From: Nonomuraea jiangxiensis
GTDB taxonomy: Bacteria > Actinomycetota > Actinomycetes > Streptosporangiales > Streptosporangiaceae
Assembly: GCF_900099965.1 (NCBI RefSeq)
Contig: NZ_FNDJ01000039.1
Span: 1 to 64,000, forward strand
Length of the DNA stretch: 64,000 nucleotides
Direction of reading: 5' to 3'
The notes under the pieces are model-generated. The model searched no databases, was not told the origin of the DNA, and saw only the letters and a program-made list of their open reading frames with translations. Made by a program: the position numbers and the translations under genes. Within the stretch, counting starts at the first letter, position 1, and each line of letters opens with the position of its first letter. Shown here piece by piece: positions 35,123-45,422 of the stretch.

Positions 35123-36129
35123 CTCCGCCGTCCGGTTTCCGCGTCGAACCGGTGCAGGCGGCCGGGGTCGGGTCGCAGCCGCACCCCCTCGCCGGGCCGG
35201 ACGCCGGGTCGCGGGCCGGTGCGGACCGTCAACCGGGTGCCGTCCGGGCAGCGGGTCAGCAGGATGGTCTCGCTGCCGAGCGCCTCCGCCGCCTCGACCG
35301 TGGCCTCGATCGGCCCGTCGGTGTCGAGCGCCAGGTCTTCCGGCCGCACCCCGAGGATCAGGCCGGCGGCGCCGCCGAGCACGCCGCCGCCGGGCACCAG
35401 GTTCATCGGCGGGCTGCCCAGGAAGCCGGCCACGAAGGTGTCCGCCGGTTCGTCGTACACCTGCTGCGGTGGCCCGATCTGGCGGACCCGGCCGCGGTCG
35501 AGGACGGCGACCCGGTCGCCGAGGGTCATCGCCTCCGCCTGGTCGTGGGTGACGTGGATGGTCGTGGTGCCGAGTTCCCGGTGTAGGGCGAGCAGGTCAG
35601 CGCGGGTGGCGAAGCGCAGCGGCGCGTCCAGGCTGGCCAGCGGCTCGTCGAGCAAGTAGACGGTCGGCTCGCGCAGCAGCGCACGGGCCAGGGCGATCCG
35701 CTGGCGCTGCCCGCCGGAGGTCTGGTCGGGGTAGCGGTCGAGCAGGTCCGCGATCCCCAGCCGGTCGGCGGCCGCCCGGGCCCGCCGCTCGGCCTCGGCG
35801 CGTCGGACCCGCCGTACGCGTAGCCCGAACAGCAGGTTGCCCAGGACGGTGAGGTGGGGGTAGAGCGCGTAGTCCTGGAAGACCATCGCCACGGCCCGCC
35901 GGTGCGGCGGTACCCGCACCACGTCCTGCCCGTCGACGACGATCCGGCCCTGGTCCGGCCGGTCCAGCCCGGCGATCAGCCGCAGGATCGTCGACTTTCC
36001 CGAGCCGGACGGGCCGACCAGGGTTATCATCTCGCCGGCCCGCACCTCGAGGTCGACGTCGTCGAGGGCGACGACCCGCCCGTACGACCTGGTCAGCGAC
36101 TCGAGCCGGATGGCGCCGCGGTTACCCAT
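35119..36129 (-). CDS. Sugar ABC transporter ATP-binding protein (MsmK/UgpC type)
   Basis: The protein has 336 residues from ATG 36129, eight bases inside the end of the binding-protein gene; the frame extends upstream but only as a shadow of that gene. Walker A is GPSGSGKST (39-47), the signature TSGGQRQRIALARAL, Walker B VYLLDEPLASLD and the switch histidine THDQAEAMTLGDRVAV. A C-terminal OB-like (TOBE) domain (PPMNLVPGGGV ... GVRPEDLALD) is typical of shared sugar importer ATPases. Confidence 0.92.
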   Translation of the reverse strand: MGNRGAIRLESLTRSYGRVVALDDVDLEVRAGEMITLVGPSGSGKSTILRLIAGLDRPDQGRIVVDGQDVVRVPPHRRAVAMVFQDYALYPHLTVLGNLLFGLRVRRVRRAEAERRARAAADRLGIADLLDRYPDQTSGGQRQRIALARALLREPTVYLLDEPLASLDAPLRFATRADLLALHRELGTTTIHVTHDQAEAMTLGDRVAVLDRGRVRQIGPPQQVYDEPADTFVAGFLGSPPMNLVPGGGVLGGAAGLILGVRPEDLALDTDGPIEATVEAAEALGSETILLTRCPDGTRLTVRTGPRPGVRPGEGVRLRPDPGRLHRFDAETGRRR

Positions 36130-37414
36130 CCGCGCCCGCCGGCAGGGTGAAGAGCGGGCGGACCTTCTCCTCCAGGTTCCGCAGCCCCTCCTCGCGGCCG
36201 ACCCGGCCGTAGAAGACCTCCTTGAGCAGGGCGTCCGTCTCACGCTCCACTCGCGACCAGGTGCCGGTGCGGGGGGTGGCCCGCAGGTGCGGCTCGGCGT
36301 CGAGGTAGACCTGCGACGACTTCGGGGGCTTGGCCGGGTCGAGGAACGCGGGGGAGTTGGCCACGTCGAGCCGCGACGGCACGGTGCGCCCCGAGCCGGC
36401 GAGGATCCGCTGGCCCTGCTCGCCCATCGCGAACTCGATTAACCGCCAGGCGTCGTCGTGGTCGGGCAGGCCGGCGCTCATGCAGTACGCGTCGCTATGC
36501 AGGATCGACGCGGGCACGCCGCCCGGGGCCACCGGCAGCGGTGCCGCGTCCCAGGTGAAGCCGTCGATGGTGCGCAGCGTGGGGACGGCCACCCGGCTGT
36601 TGAGATACATCCCGAGCGTGCCGCGCAGGAACCGGGCCTCGCTCGACTCGCTCTGCTCCTCGGCGTCGGGGGGCACGACGTGGTGCTTCAGTTGCAGGTC
36701 GAGGAACCAGTCGACGGCCGTGCGGGTGGCCGGGTCGCCGGTGAGGGTGAGGGCGGTCGGTCGGGTCGGATCGTCGACGAACTCGCCGCGGTTGGACCAG
36801 ACGAACGGCGCGAGCCGCGCGATCGACGGCTCGACGCCGGAGCCGTACTTCCCGTCGCCGGTCAGGGCGCGGGCGGCGGAGAGGAAGTCGTCCCAGGTCC
36901 AGCCGGCCTTTGGCAGCGGTACGCCCTTGGCCGTGAAGAGGTCGGCGTTGTAGTAGACGACCAGCGAGGACATGTTCTGCGGCAGGCAGGTCAGGGCCTT
37001 CCCGTCGAACCGGAAGGCGTCCAACGCCCGCGGGCTGAAGTCACTCTCGTCGAGCGCCGTGCTGCGGTCGAGGTAGGACTGCACCGGCTCGATGGCCTGC
37101 TGGGCGGCGAACTGGCCGTAACGGCGGTAGTTCAGCAGGAACACGTCGGGTGGCTGCCCGCCGGCGAACGAGGTCGTCAGCCGGGCCATCAGCTCGTCCT
37201 GGCTGGCGACCGGGGAGAGCGTGACCGCCACGTCGGGGTGGGCGTCGGTGAACGCGTCAACCAGGCTGCGGTAGCCGGCGATCTCCTCGGCGTCGCCGAA
37301 GAGCACGACGGTGATGCCGTCCTGGTCCTCCGTGCGGTTCCCGCCGCCGCAGCCAGCGACGCCGAGCAGCAGCGCGGCGGTGACCAGGGCGACGTACCGT
37401 CGGAATCGGCTCAC
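36122..37414 (-). CDS. Extracellular sugar-binding lipoprotein of the ABC transporter
   Basis: The protein has 430 residues, starting at a GTG that overlaps the TGA of the upstream permease gene. The lipobox is GVAGC (Cys 22). Family-1 solute-binding features are present: ITVVLFGDAEEIAGYRSLVDAFTDAHPDVAVTL, GGQPPDVFLLNYRRYGQFA, LPQNMSSLVVYYNADLFTAKGVPLPKAGWTWDDFLSAARAL. It should deliver a sugar or glycoside to the two permeases. The substrate cannot be named. Confidence 0.9.
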   Translation of the reverse strand: MSRFRRYVALVTAALLLGVAGCGGGNRTEDQDGITVVLFGDAEEIAGYRSLVDAFTDAHPDVAVTLSPVASQDELMARLTTSFAGGQPPDVFLLNYRRYGQFAAQQAIEPVQSYLDRSTALDESDFSPRALDAFRFDGKALTCLPQNMSSLVVYYNADLFTAKGVPLPKAGWTWDDFLSAARALTGDGKYGSGVEPSIARLAPFVWSNRGEFVDDPTRPTALTLTGDPATRTAVDWFLDLQLKHHVVPPDAEEQSESSEARFLRGTLGMYLNSRVAVPTLRTIDGFTWDAAPLPVAPGGVPASILHSDAYCMSAGLPDHDDAWRLIEFAMGEQGQRILAGSGRTVPSRLDVANSPAFLDPAKPPKSSQVYLDAEPHLRATPRTGTWSRVERETDALLKEVFYGRVGREEGLRNLEEKVRPLFTLPAGADG

Positions 37415-38265
37415 CTACGACCTCCAGATCTCAGAGCTGCCAGCGGATCGTCGTTCAGCAGGATCCGTTGGGCCAGCAGGAACACCACCACGCATGGCAC
37501 GGTCGCCACGACGCAGCCGGCCATCAGCAGCGGCCAGTCGGTCGGGTTCAGCAGTCGCAGGAACTGCAGACCCAGGGGGTACGTGTAACGGTCGCCGCTG
37601 TGCAGGTACAGCAGCGGGTCGATCAGGTTGGACCAGTGGAACGTGAAGGCGAGCACGGCCACCGCCAGGGTCGCCGGGCGCACCTGTGGCAGGGCCACCC
37701 GACGCCAGATCGTGAGCCACCCGGCCCCCTCCAACCGGGCGGCCCCGAGTTGGCTGTCCGGCACGCCGCCGAAGGCCCACATGTACAGCAACACCAGGAA
37801 GGGGCTGCCGGCGAGCAGCGCCGGGGCCAGCAGCGGGACGTACGTGTCGACCACGCCGGCCAACCGGAACAGCTCGAAGCGGGTGGCCCACACGGCGGTG
37901 ACCGGCACGAGCAGCACCGCCAGCAGGCCGAGGATCGCCCGCCGCCGGGCCGCCGGCGTGAGCAGCCGCAGCCCGAAACCGGTCAGCGAGGCGACGACGA
38001 CCGTCACCGGTACGGCGACCGCGACGACCATCGCGGAGTTCGCCAGGTAGCGGAGGAGCGGGATCAGCTCCGGCAGCCGGGCGTACGCGGCCACGGACGG
38101 GTCGGGTGGAAGCAGCTCCAGGGTGCGGGGCGGGGGCCGGCCGGCGGGCCGGAGCGAGCCGACCACCATGAACCACAGCGGGGCGGCGAAGAGCGCCGCG
38201 AACAGCGCCGGAAGCACGAACCGCCCGATGAACCGCGGTATCGCGGTGGGGCCCGAGGATCGCAC
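37411..38265 (-). CDS. Carbohydrate ABC transporter permease (MalG/UgpE type)
   Basis: The protein has 284 residues. GTG at 38265 follows GAAGGGCGGGA; the longer frame upstream has no membrane or coding pattern. There are six hydrophobic helices, with the EAA loop DSQLGAARLEGAGWLTIWRRVALPQVRP and the C-terminal LLNDDPLAALRSGGRR. It is the first gene of the overlapping operon permease, binding protein, ATPase, permease, lipoprotein. Upstream is truncated IS-D, so the native promoter may be partly lost. Confidence 0.9.
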   Translation of the reverse strand: MRSSGPTAIPRFIGRFVLPALFAALFAAPLWFMVVGSLRPAGRPPPRTLELLPPDPSVAAYARLPELIPLLRYLANSAMVVAVAVPVTVVVASLTGFGLRLLTPAARRRAILGLLAVLLVPVTAVWATRFELFRLAGVVDTYVPLLAPALLAGSPFLVLLYMWAFGGVPDSQLGAARLEGAGWLTIWRRVALPQVRPATLAVAVLAFTFHWSNLIDPLLYLHSGDRYTYPLGLQFLRLLNPTDWPLLMAGCVVATVPCVVVFLLAQRILLNDDPLAALRSGGRR

Positions 38266-38439
38266 GTCCCGCCCTTCTCGCCAACCGGTTGGCGCTCCTC
38301 GTCCGGGTCTCACACCGCGGGCAGGCTGGGGCCGGCCGGCGGTGGTTCGGCTGAGCCTATGACCGGGCGGCCCACAGGTCATCGGTCACTTGTTGGAATC
38401 CCGCGTCGGCCGCTCCTACGCCTGTCGTAGGCCGTCGGC

Positions 38440-39345
38440 CGTGGCCGTGCCCGATCGGATGGTCGCGGGCCCGTGCGCTGGCACCGCGATCCGATGAAAC
38501 GGCGTCATGCCCGTACCTGCCGGCCGAAGCGGCCTAGCCGCCCACCCACCGTTCACTCCATCCGCGCTCTCATCCTGCGTCTGGTTCGGGAGAACCCCGG
38601 CTGGGGCTACCGGCGGGTGCACGGCGAGCTCACCACCCTCGGCATCAAGGTCGCGCCGTCCACAGTGTGGGAGATCCTCAGGCAGGCAGGTCTTGATCCG
38701 GCGCCCGAGCGGGCGTCCACCACCTGGGCCGACTTCCTGCGTTCCCAAGCCGACGCCCTACTGGCCGCCGATTTCATCGAGACCATCACCCTGAACGGGC
38801 AACGCCAGTACATCCTGGCCATATCGAGCACGCCACCAGGCGCGTCCATGTGCTCGGCACCACCGCGCACCCGAGCGCGAGCTGGGTCACCCAGGCGATG
38901 AAGAATCTGGTGATGGATCTGGACGATGCGGGCTGCCGGGCGCGCTTTCTGCTCCGAGATCGAGATGGAAGTTCCCGGCCCTCATGGATGCGATTCTCAC
39001 CGAGCCGGCATCAAGACCGTAATCACAGGTATCCGGATGCCGCGGATGAACTCGATCATGGAGCGGTGGGTGCAGTCGTGTCGCCACGAGCTTCTCGACC
39101 GCTGCCTCGTATGGAACGAACGCCACCTGCAGCACGCCCTGCGCGAGTACGAACGGTTCTACAACCAGCACCGAGCCCACCAAGCCCTGAACCAAGCAGC
39201 CCCGCTGCGTCCCGCCCCGGACCCGATCACGGACCCCGGGCGAATCATCGACCTGAACCTACGCCGACGAGACCGGCTCGGGGAGTCCTCCACGAATACT
39301 CACATGCCGCTTGACCTACATGGATGGAATTTTCGGCAGGCGCAG
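38440..39345 (+). pseudogene. IS-D fragment (copy 2), frameshifted
   Basis: It begins within VRWHRDPMKRRHARTCRPKRPSRPPTV (5' third missing) and continues WGYRRVHGELTTLGIKVAPSTVWEILRQAGLDPAPERASTTWADF. It has frameshifts near 38822 and 38975, and recovers NSIMERWVQSCRHELLDRCL ... HRAHQALNQ. The right terminal repeat (CGGCAGGCGCA) ends near 39345. It lies between the ABC operon and the RHS gene. Confidence 0.85.
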
Positions 39346-39769
39346 GGTCGGCCCTGAATCGCACGCTGGACCGGCTTGCAGCAGTCAGCTGAGGAGGGGG
39401 CGCCGGCCGAGCCGTGGGGCTCAAGAACTCAAATCCCTCCAGCGCAGAGGCCCTCATCCGAGGGTGGCAGGGCACGCGTACGAACGTTACGGGAGCGCGG
39501 GCCCGACGACGGACGGCCCGCGAGAGCGCTCCAGCCCCCGTGCCGGGGCAGTGGCGCAGGTGGGAGTGGGTTTTTCGGGGGGCGCGGGGGAGCCGCCCAG
39601 TGTAACCGCCGTGAAACCGGATCTTCTTACGTTGGTGCGGCCGGTGGTGACCGACTTCTACCGGGGTGGACACGCGAATCCGAGTTCACGCCGTGCCGAG
39701 CCGGCGCGGCCCCCACCCCCTCAGCAAGGGACCGCCGGCCCCAGACAGCCGCGCCACGGGAGGCTCGCA
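39346..39769. other. Upstream region of the RHS-type gene
   Basis: About 420 bp. A plus-strand frame is open throughout but has no start signal or recognisable coding before the signal peptide at 39770. The 5' control region of the RHS-type gene lies here; no specific element was recognised. Confidence 0.4.
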
Positions 39770-42660
39770 ATGGGTTTGGCCGCACGACGCCGGACGGCGT
39801 TATGCACCCTGTTGATCATGTTCCTTGCCGGCCTGCCGGGTCTGGCCGCACCGGCGTACGCCGACCGCTGGGACCCGCCCGAGCCACAGAGCGACCTGAT
39901 CGTCGCGGGCGAGCCGATCCCCGTACGGGACAGGCCACCGGACCCGGCGGAGAAGAGTGTGCTGAAGGAGCCGCCCGAGGTGGTCTGGCCCCGGCCGGCC
40001 ACGACGGACGCCACCCCGGCGCGAACGGGAGCCGCGCTGTCGGAGTTGTCCGGCCTGCCGGTACGGGTCGGGCAGGCCAATGCCGCCGCCGCACCGGCCC
40101 GGGTACAGGTGGAACTGCTCGACCGCCCGGAGTCGTCCGCGCTGGTGCCGCTACGGGTGACCAGGGCGGACGGCGGGACGGCGAAGGCGCCGGTGAGACT
40201 GGAGTTCGACTACTCCGGTTTCCGGCACGCCTATGGCGGTGACTGGGCGGCCCGGCTCCGCCTGGTCGAGTTGCCGGCCTGTGGCCTGAAGCAGGGGGCG
40301 GCGGACTGCCCGCCGCCCACGCCGCTGGACACCGTGAACGACGTCTCGACGGCCAAACTGACCGCCGACGTCTCCGCCGCGCCCGCGGGCTCCGGCGGCG
40401 GCCTGTTCGCCGTAATGGCGGCGCCGTCGGGCAGCACCGGCAACTTCACCGCCAGTTCGTTGTCGCCCACCGCGAAGTGGCAGGTGAGCGCCCAGACCGG
40501 CGACTTCGCCTGGTCCTACCCGCTGCGCACGCCGCCGTCGCTGGGCGGGCCCACCCCGCAGCTCGCCCTCAGCTACTCGGCGGGCGGCGTCGACGGGCGT
40601 ACCGTCTCCACCAACAACCAGCCGAGCTGGGCCGGTGAGGGCTTCGACTTCACGCCGGGCGGTTTCGTCGAGCGCCGCTACAAGTCATGCAACGACGACG
40701 GGGTCACGCCGAAGAACGGCGAGCAGTGCTGGGGCGGCGACAACGCGGTTCTGATGCTCGGCGGCAGATCCACGGAGCTGGTCCACGACACGGCCAGCGG
40801 CACCTGGAAGCCCAAGCTCGACGACGGCTCCCGGGTGCAGAAGCTCACCGGCGCGGTCAACGGCGACGACAACGGCGAGCACTGGAAGATCACCACGGCC
40901 GAGGGCACGCAGTACTTCTTCGGCCTCAACCGGCTCGCCGGCTGGACCGGCGACAAGCGGGAGACGAGGTCGGCCTGGACGATGCCGGTGTACGGCGACG
41001 ACGACAAGGAGCCGTGCCACGCGTCGACCTACGAGGCCTCCTGGTGCCAGCAGGCCTACCGGTGGAACCTCGACCACGTCATCGACACGCACGGCAACAC
41101 CCTGAGCTACTTCTACACCCAGGAGATCAACCACTACGGGCGCAACATCAAGAAGGCCGACGAGACGCCGTACGTGGCGGGCGGCTACCTGGAGCACGTG
41201 GAGTACGGCCAGCGCGCCGGCCAGGTGTACACCACCCCGGCGACCGCCCGGGTCAACATGCACGTCGCCGAACGCTGCCTGCCCACCTCGGACTTCGACT
41301 GCGCCCCGGGCAAGCTGACCACTGCCAACGCCAGGCACTGGCCGGACGTGCCCGCCGACCAGATCTGCACCGCGGGCAAGGACTGCGAGAACTACTCGCC
41401 CACCTTCTTCACCCGCAAGCGGTTGGCCAAGGTCACCACGCAGGTGCTCGACGGCACCACGTACAAGGACGTCGACTCCTGGACGCTGACCCACACCTTC
41501 CCCACCCCGGGCGACGGCATGAGCGCCGCGTTGTGGCTGGCTAAGATCCAGCACACCGGGCACGTCGGCGGCTCGCAGTCCATGCCGGCCGTGGACTTCG
41601 ACGGCGTGGAGATGCCCAACCGGGTGGACGGGCGAGAGGGCATCGCGCCGATGATGAAGTGGCGCATCCTCAGCGTGAACAACGAGAGCGGCGGGCGGCT
41701 CACCGTCAACTACTCGAAGCCGGAGTGCACCCGCGGCAACACGCCCCAGCCGCACGCCAACACCAAACGGTGTTTCCCCACGCACTGGGCCCCGGAGGGG
41801 GCGAGCGACCCCTATCTGGACTGGTTCCACAAGTACGTCGCCGTGCAGGTGCTGGAGACCGACCTCACCGGCGGCTCGGCCACCGTGCGCAGCGACTACA
41901 CCTACCCACCGGACGGCGCCGCCTGGTCCTACGACGACCAGGAACTCGTACCGGCGGAGCGGCGCACCTGGTCGCAGTGGCGCGGCTACGAGCGGGTCCA
42001 AGTGTCCCAGGGTGAGGCCCCCGACCGGCGGACCGCGACCGAGCACCTGTTCTTCCGCGGTATGCACGGCGACAAGCAGCCGACCGGCACCCGCACCGCG
42101 CACGTCACCGACTCGCAGGGCACGAAGGTCGAGGACCACTGGCGGCTGCAGGGCTTCGAACGGGAGACGCGCTACCTGCTCGGCCCGGGAGGCCAGGAGC
42201 AGTCCGGCACCATCAACGACCCGTGGTTGTCCGGCCCGACCGCCAAGGGCGGCGGCGACGAGGCGTACCTGCTGGACACCGCCAAGGTGCGCAGCCGAGC
42301 GAAGCTGAGCACCGGCGAGTCGCGACTCACGGAGACCCGGCGCTCGTACGACTCGGTCGGCGCGGTCACCCAGATCGAGGACCTGGGCGACACTGACACC
42401 GCCGCCGACGACCGGTGCACCCGCTACACCTACGCCCGCAGCACCTCGGCGTGGATCCTGCACCTGCCGAGCCGCATCGAGACCGTCGCAGTGGCCTGCT
42501 CGCAGACGCCGCAGCGGCCCGGCGACGTGGTCGGCGACGCCCGCATGTCCTACGACGGCGGGGCGTACGAGGCCGCACCCACCAAGGGCGACCAGACCAA
42601 GGTGGAGGAGCTGGACCACTACGCCGACGGCCAGCCGGTGTACGTCCCCGTCTCCCTGAA
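39770..42660 (+). pseudogene. RHS/SpvB-like secreted protein, C-terminus removed by IS-E
   Basis: The start is ATG 39770 behind GGGAGG. The signal peptide is GLAARRRTALCTLLIMFLAGLPGLAAPAYA. The following about 930 residues match the N-terminal half of actinobacterial RHS-repeat wall-associated proteins: SGSTGNFTASSLSPTAKWQVSAQTGDFAWSYPL, LALSYSAGGVDGRTVSTNNQPSWAGEGFDFTPGGFVERRYKSC and GDNAVLMLGGRSTELVHD. The YD repeats and any C-terminal toxin should follow, but at 42657 the sequence becomes IS-E. No continuation is found beyond 43884, so part of the gene was deleted. Confidence 0.85.
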
Positions 42661-43884
42661 GGGTGTCAATAGTCCGTTCATGGTTGTGAGCTGCGGGTTT
42701 GTTCAGGCTTCCCGACCGAAGCAGTGGCGAAGTCGGGCATGCTCGAGGCTCGTGGCTTGCCGTCTCTTCTACATGATCTTCTCCCGCGTAGTAGTCAGCT
42801 GGCTGACGCTGCTGCCCCGTAGCGACGCCTCCAAGACCCTGGAGATCCTCGTGCTACGTCACGAGGTCGCGGTGCTACGCCGCCAGGTGGCCCGTCCGAG
42901 GCTGTCGTGGGCGGATCGAGCGGTGCTGTCAGCGCTGGCCCGGGGACTGCCGGCGGCGCTACGTGCCCACCGATTGGTGACGCCGGGGACACTGCTGCGC
43001 TGGCACCGGCGCCTGATCGCGCGGCACTGGACCTACCCGAACCAAGGGATGGGACGGCCTGCGACCGATCCGGCGGTCGTGGCGTTGATCCAAAGGCTGG
43101 CGCGGGAGAATCCACACTGGGGCTATGAGCGTATCCGTGGCGAACTGCGGCATCTGGGCCACCAGGTGAGCGGCTCGACAATCCGCCGCATCCTGAAACG
43201 AGCACGCCTGGGTCCGGCGCCGCGACGTGCCGACGACCGCTGGCGAGATTTCCTCCGCACCCACGCTACGAGCACGCTGGCCTGTGACTTCTTCACGGTG
43301 GACACCGTCACGCTACGCCGGTTGTACGTCTTCTTCGCGGTCGAGGTCGGCACCCGGTTCGTGCACGTGCTCGGCGTGACCGCCCACCCTGATGGTGCAT
43401 GGGTCGCCCAGCAGGCCCGGAACCTCCTCGCCGATCTCAAGGACCGGGCCGGCTCATTCCGGTTCCTGATACGGGATCGGGACACGAAGTTCACCAGCAG
43501 CTTCGATGAGGTTTTTATAGGCGACGGCATCCAGCTGCTGAAGATCCCGCCGCAGGCGCCTCGCGCGAACGCGTTTGCCGAGCGATGGGTCAGGACCGCA
43601 CGCACGGAGTGCACCGACAGGCTGCTGATCTTTGGCGAACGGCACCTTCGCACCGTGCTGGACGAATATGCCAATCATTACAATCGGCACAGGCCGCACC
43701 GCTCCCTCAGCCTTCGAGCTCCCACCGATGATGACTCCGACGTGATCCCGCTGCCGACGGGCCGGATCGAGCGCCGCCAAGTCCTCGGCGGGCTGATCAA
43801 CGAGTACCAGCGAGCTGGCTGACCAACGAGGCGCCGTCAAGAATGCGCAGGTCAGCGCCTTAAGCCTAGTTTTGACACCCTTCA
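42657..43884 (+). mobile_element. IS-E, integrase-core family, apparently intact
   Basis: The 1228-bp element has perfect 13-bp inverted termini TGAAGGGTGTCAA (42657-42669) and TTGACACCCTTCA (43872-43884). It carries one intact transposase. The left flank is the RHS-type gene; the right flank is unrelated, so insertion was followed by a deletion or the element mediated a rearrangement. Confidence 0.8.
42752..43822 (+). CDS. Integrase-core transposase of IS-E
   Basis: The protein has 356 residues from GTG 42752; the frame is also open upstream into the RHS-type gene. An N-terminal hydrophobic helix (FYMIFSRVVVSWLTLLP) and HTH (LEILVLRHEVAVLRRQV ... LVTPGTLLRWHRRLI) precede the DDE domain. The latter has LACDFFTVDTVTLRRLYVFFAVEVGTR, IRDRDTKFTSSFDEVF and RANAFAERWVRTARTECTDRLL, then NRHRPHRSL. 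All catalytic positions are present. Confidence 0.85.
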   Translation: MACRLFYMIFSRVVVSWLTLLPRSDASKTLEILVLRHEVAVLRRQVARPRLSWADRAVLSALARGLPAALRAHRLVTPGTLLRWHRRLIARHWTYPNQGMGRPATDPAVVALIQRLARENPHWGYERIRGELRHLGHQVSGSTIRRILKRARLGPAPRRADDRWRDFLRTHATSTLACDFFTVDTVTLRRLYVFFAVEVGTRFVHVLGVTAHPDGAWVAQQARNLLADLKDRAGSFRFLIRDRDTKFTSSFDEVFIGDGIQLLKIPPQAPRANAFAERWVRTARTECTDRLLIFGERHLRTVLDEYANHYNRHRPHRSLSLRAPTDDDSDVIPLPTGRIERRQVLGGLINEYQRAG

Positions 43885-44930
43885 CGGCGTCCTGGGCCCG
43901 GCTGGCCCACATCGTGCCCGAGCTGTACGGCGTACCACGCCCGAGCACGACGTCGGCGGGCAACTGCCAGCCTGTCAGCGACAATACCTTCGCCACGACC
44001 ACGGCGAAGACCAGCCTCGTCGCCCACCTCGACAGCCGATCCGCCGAACTGGTGGGCGAGACCACAGAGCAGACACTTCTCGCGGCCCGGAACGTCTTCC
44101 GTGCACCGGTCACGGCGCTGGCCACACGGTGGCTGACGGGAGAAAGCCTGTACACGCTCGCCCCACCGCCTGCCCGCCGCCCGCCCGCACCCCGCACTGG
44201 CATCAGCCCGTCCAACACTCCGACTACATACGTTGCTCGTTGCGGTCTGTACTGGCGCAACCTGCTGGTATCGAACAGCGAGTTCGCCGCGTTCCTCAAC
44301 GAGCTCGCCGACCACGGCCTGCACAACACCTCCGGCGGCGCCTACCTGCTGTGCTGCGAGATGCCGCACGAGCGCGGCGGCCGCCTGCACCGCGACCCCG
44401 TCAGCGGCCGGTGGATGGTCAGCCCCGGTTTCGAGAACCATCCGGCGTACTGGGTGACATGGATCGGCGCCGCCGCCTTCGCAGCCCGCCACGGCGCCCG
44501 ACTGCCGCAGTTGGCCGAGATGGCTGACCTGATGGCCGGCGCGCAGGCCATCAACACCGACTATGCCGTGGGCGACACCGTGGCGGTCGTTCAGGACGAC
44601 GTACCAGCTGGCGCCATCCACCACCTGCTCGGCAACGTACAGGTGTGGTGCCTCGACGGACCTGACCCGGCCGACGGGCCCATGGGCAGGTGGCTGACCG
44701 GGGCCGCATGGAACACCCCGTCGACGTGGGAGGAGGTCATCCGGCCGCGGCACCGCCACCTTGCGGGCAGCTCCCGCGGCGTCGGCATCCGCCTCATCGC
44801 CGATGATCCGGACCGTCCGATGCCGGCCGACCTGGTGGCCAGGCTGCTGGGCGAATGGATGAGCGGGCTGGCCGAGCGCAGCCTGCCCTTGAGCGTGCTC
44901 GACGGTCGCCTGATGGCGGCGTTCACACAG
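43885..44930 (+). pseudogene. SUMF1/formylglycine-generating-enzyme-like gene, 5' and possibly 3' damaged
   Basis: From about 44270 the frame reads VSNSEFAAFLNELADHGLHNTSGGAYLLCCEMPHERGG, HPAYWVTWIGAAAFAARHGARLPQLAEMADLMAG, GNVQVWCLDG and AAWNTPSTWEEVI. This is the SUMF1 fold (V.N.EFA.F, P...V.W..A.A...G.RLPT..E, GNV.EW). The first about 120 codons (VPELYGVPRPSTTSAGNC..) look coding but belong to no family I know and directly abut IS-E. No stop codon follows the domain; the frame runs antisense through the NUDIX gene. The gene therefore seems to have lost both natural ends. Confidence 0.65.
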
Positions 44931-45368
44931 TCACAGGCCGATGTTGGACTTGGCGCCCACGTAGGAGCCGGCACCAGGCCATCCAGCCTGAGCCAGCTCG
45001 ACGAACCGCGGGGAGAAGCCGATCGCCGGCAGGTCGGCCAGAGGCACGAACCGCACGCCGCGGATCGGTGTGGTGTCGGCGCCCTCGGCGACCGCCCCCA
45101 CGCTGCCGCCGACCCGGGTGGCCTCGAACGTCAGGTGCACGACGTGTGTTCCGCCACCGGGCAGGTGGTCGCAAACGTACAGGAGTCGGCCGACCTCCAC
45201 GTCGATGCCGGTCTCCTCGCGCATCTCCCGCACCAGGGCGTCGCCGATGGGCTCGCCCGGCTCGACCTTTCCACCGGGCAGCGACCAGGAGCGGCCGGTG
45301 TCGGTGTCCTGGTCCAGGAGCAGAATCTGGCCGTCCTCGATAACGACGCCCGTAACACGTACCCTCAC
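44931..45368 (-). CDS. NUDIX hydrolase
   Basis: The protein has about 145 residues. The start is uncertain: GTG 45368 (VRVRVTGVVIEDGQILLLDQD) is preferred; TTG 45389 is upstream in frame. The complete NUDIX box runs from GGKVEPGEPIGDALV to REMREETGI, matching GX5EX7REUXEEXGU. It probably cleaves a nucleoside diphosphate linked to another moiety. It is divergent from the nucleotidyltransferase, and its 3' end touches the SUMF1-like gene. Confidence 0.9.
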   Translation of the reverse strand: MRVRVTGVVIEDGQILLLDQDTDTGRSWSLPGGKVEPGEPIGDALVREMREETGIDVEVGRLLYVCDHLPGGGTHVVHLTFEATRVGGSVGAVAEGADTTPIRGVRFVPLADLPAIGFSPRFVELAQAGWPGAGSYVGAKSNIGL

Positions 45369-45422
45369 CTGGGCACCGTACCCCGGCAAGCTGCGGCCGG
45401 GGTGGGGAATGGGCGGTCACAG

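Noticed and set aside
40685..42619. 644-codon minus-strand frame
   Set aside because: Antisense of the RHS-type gene, with no domain and typical shadow composition.
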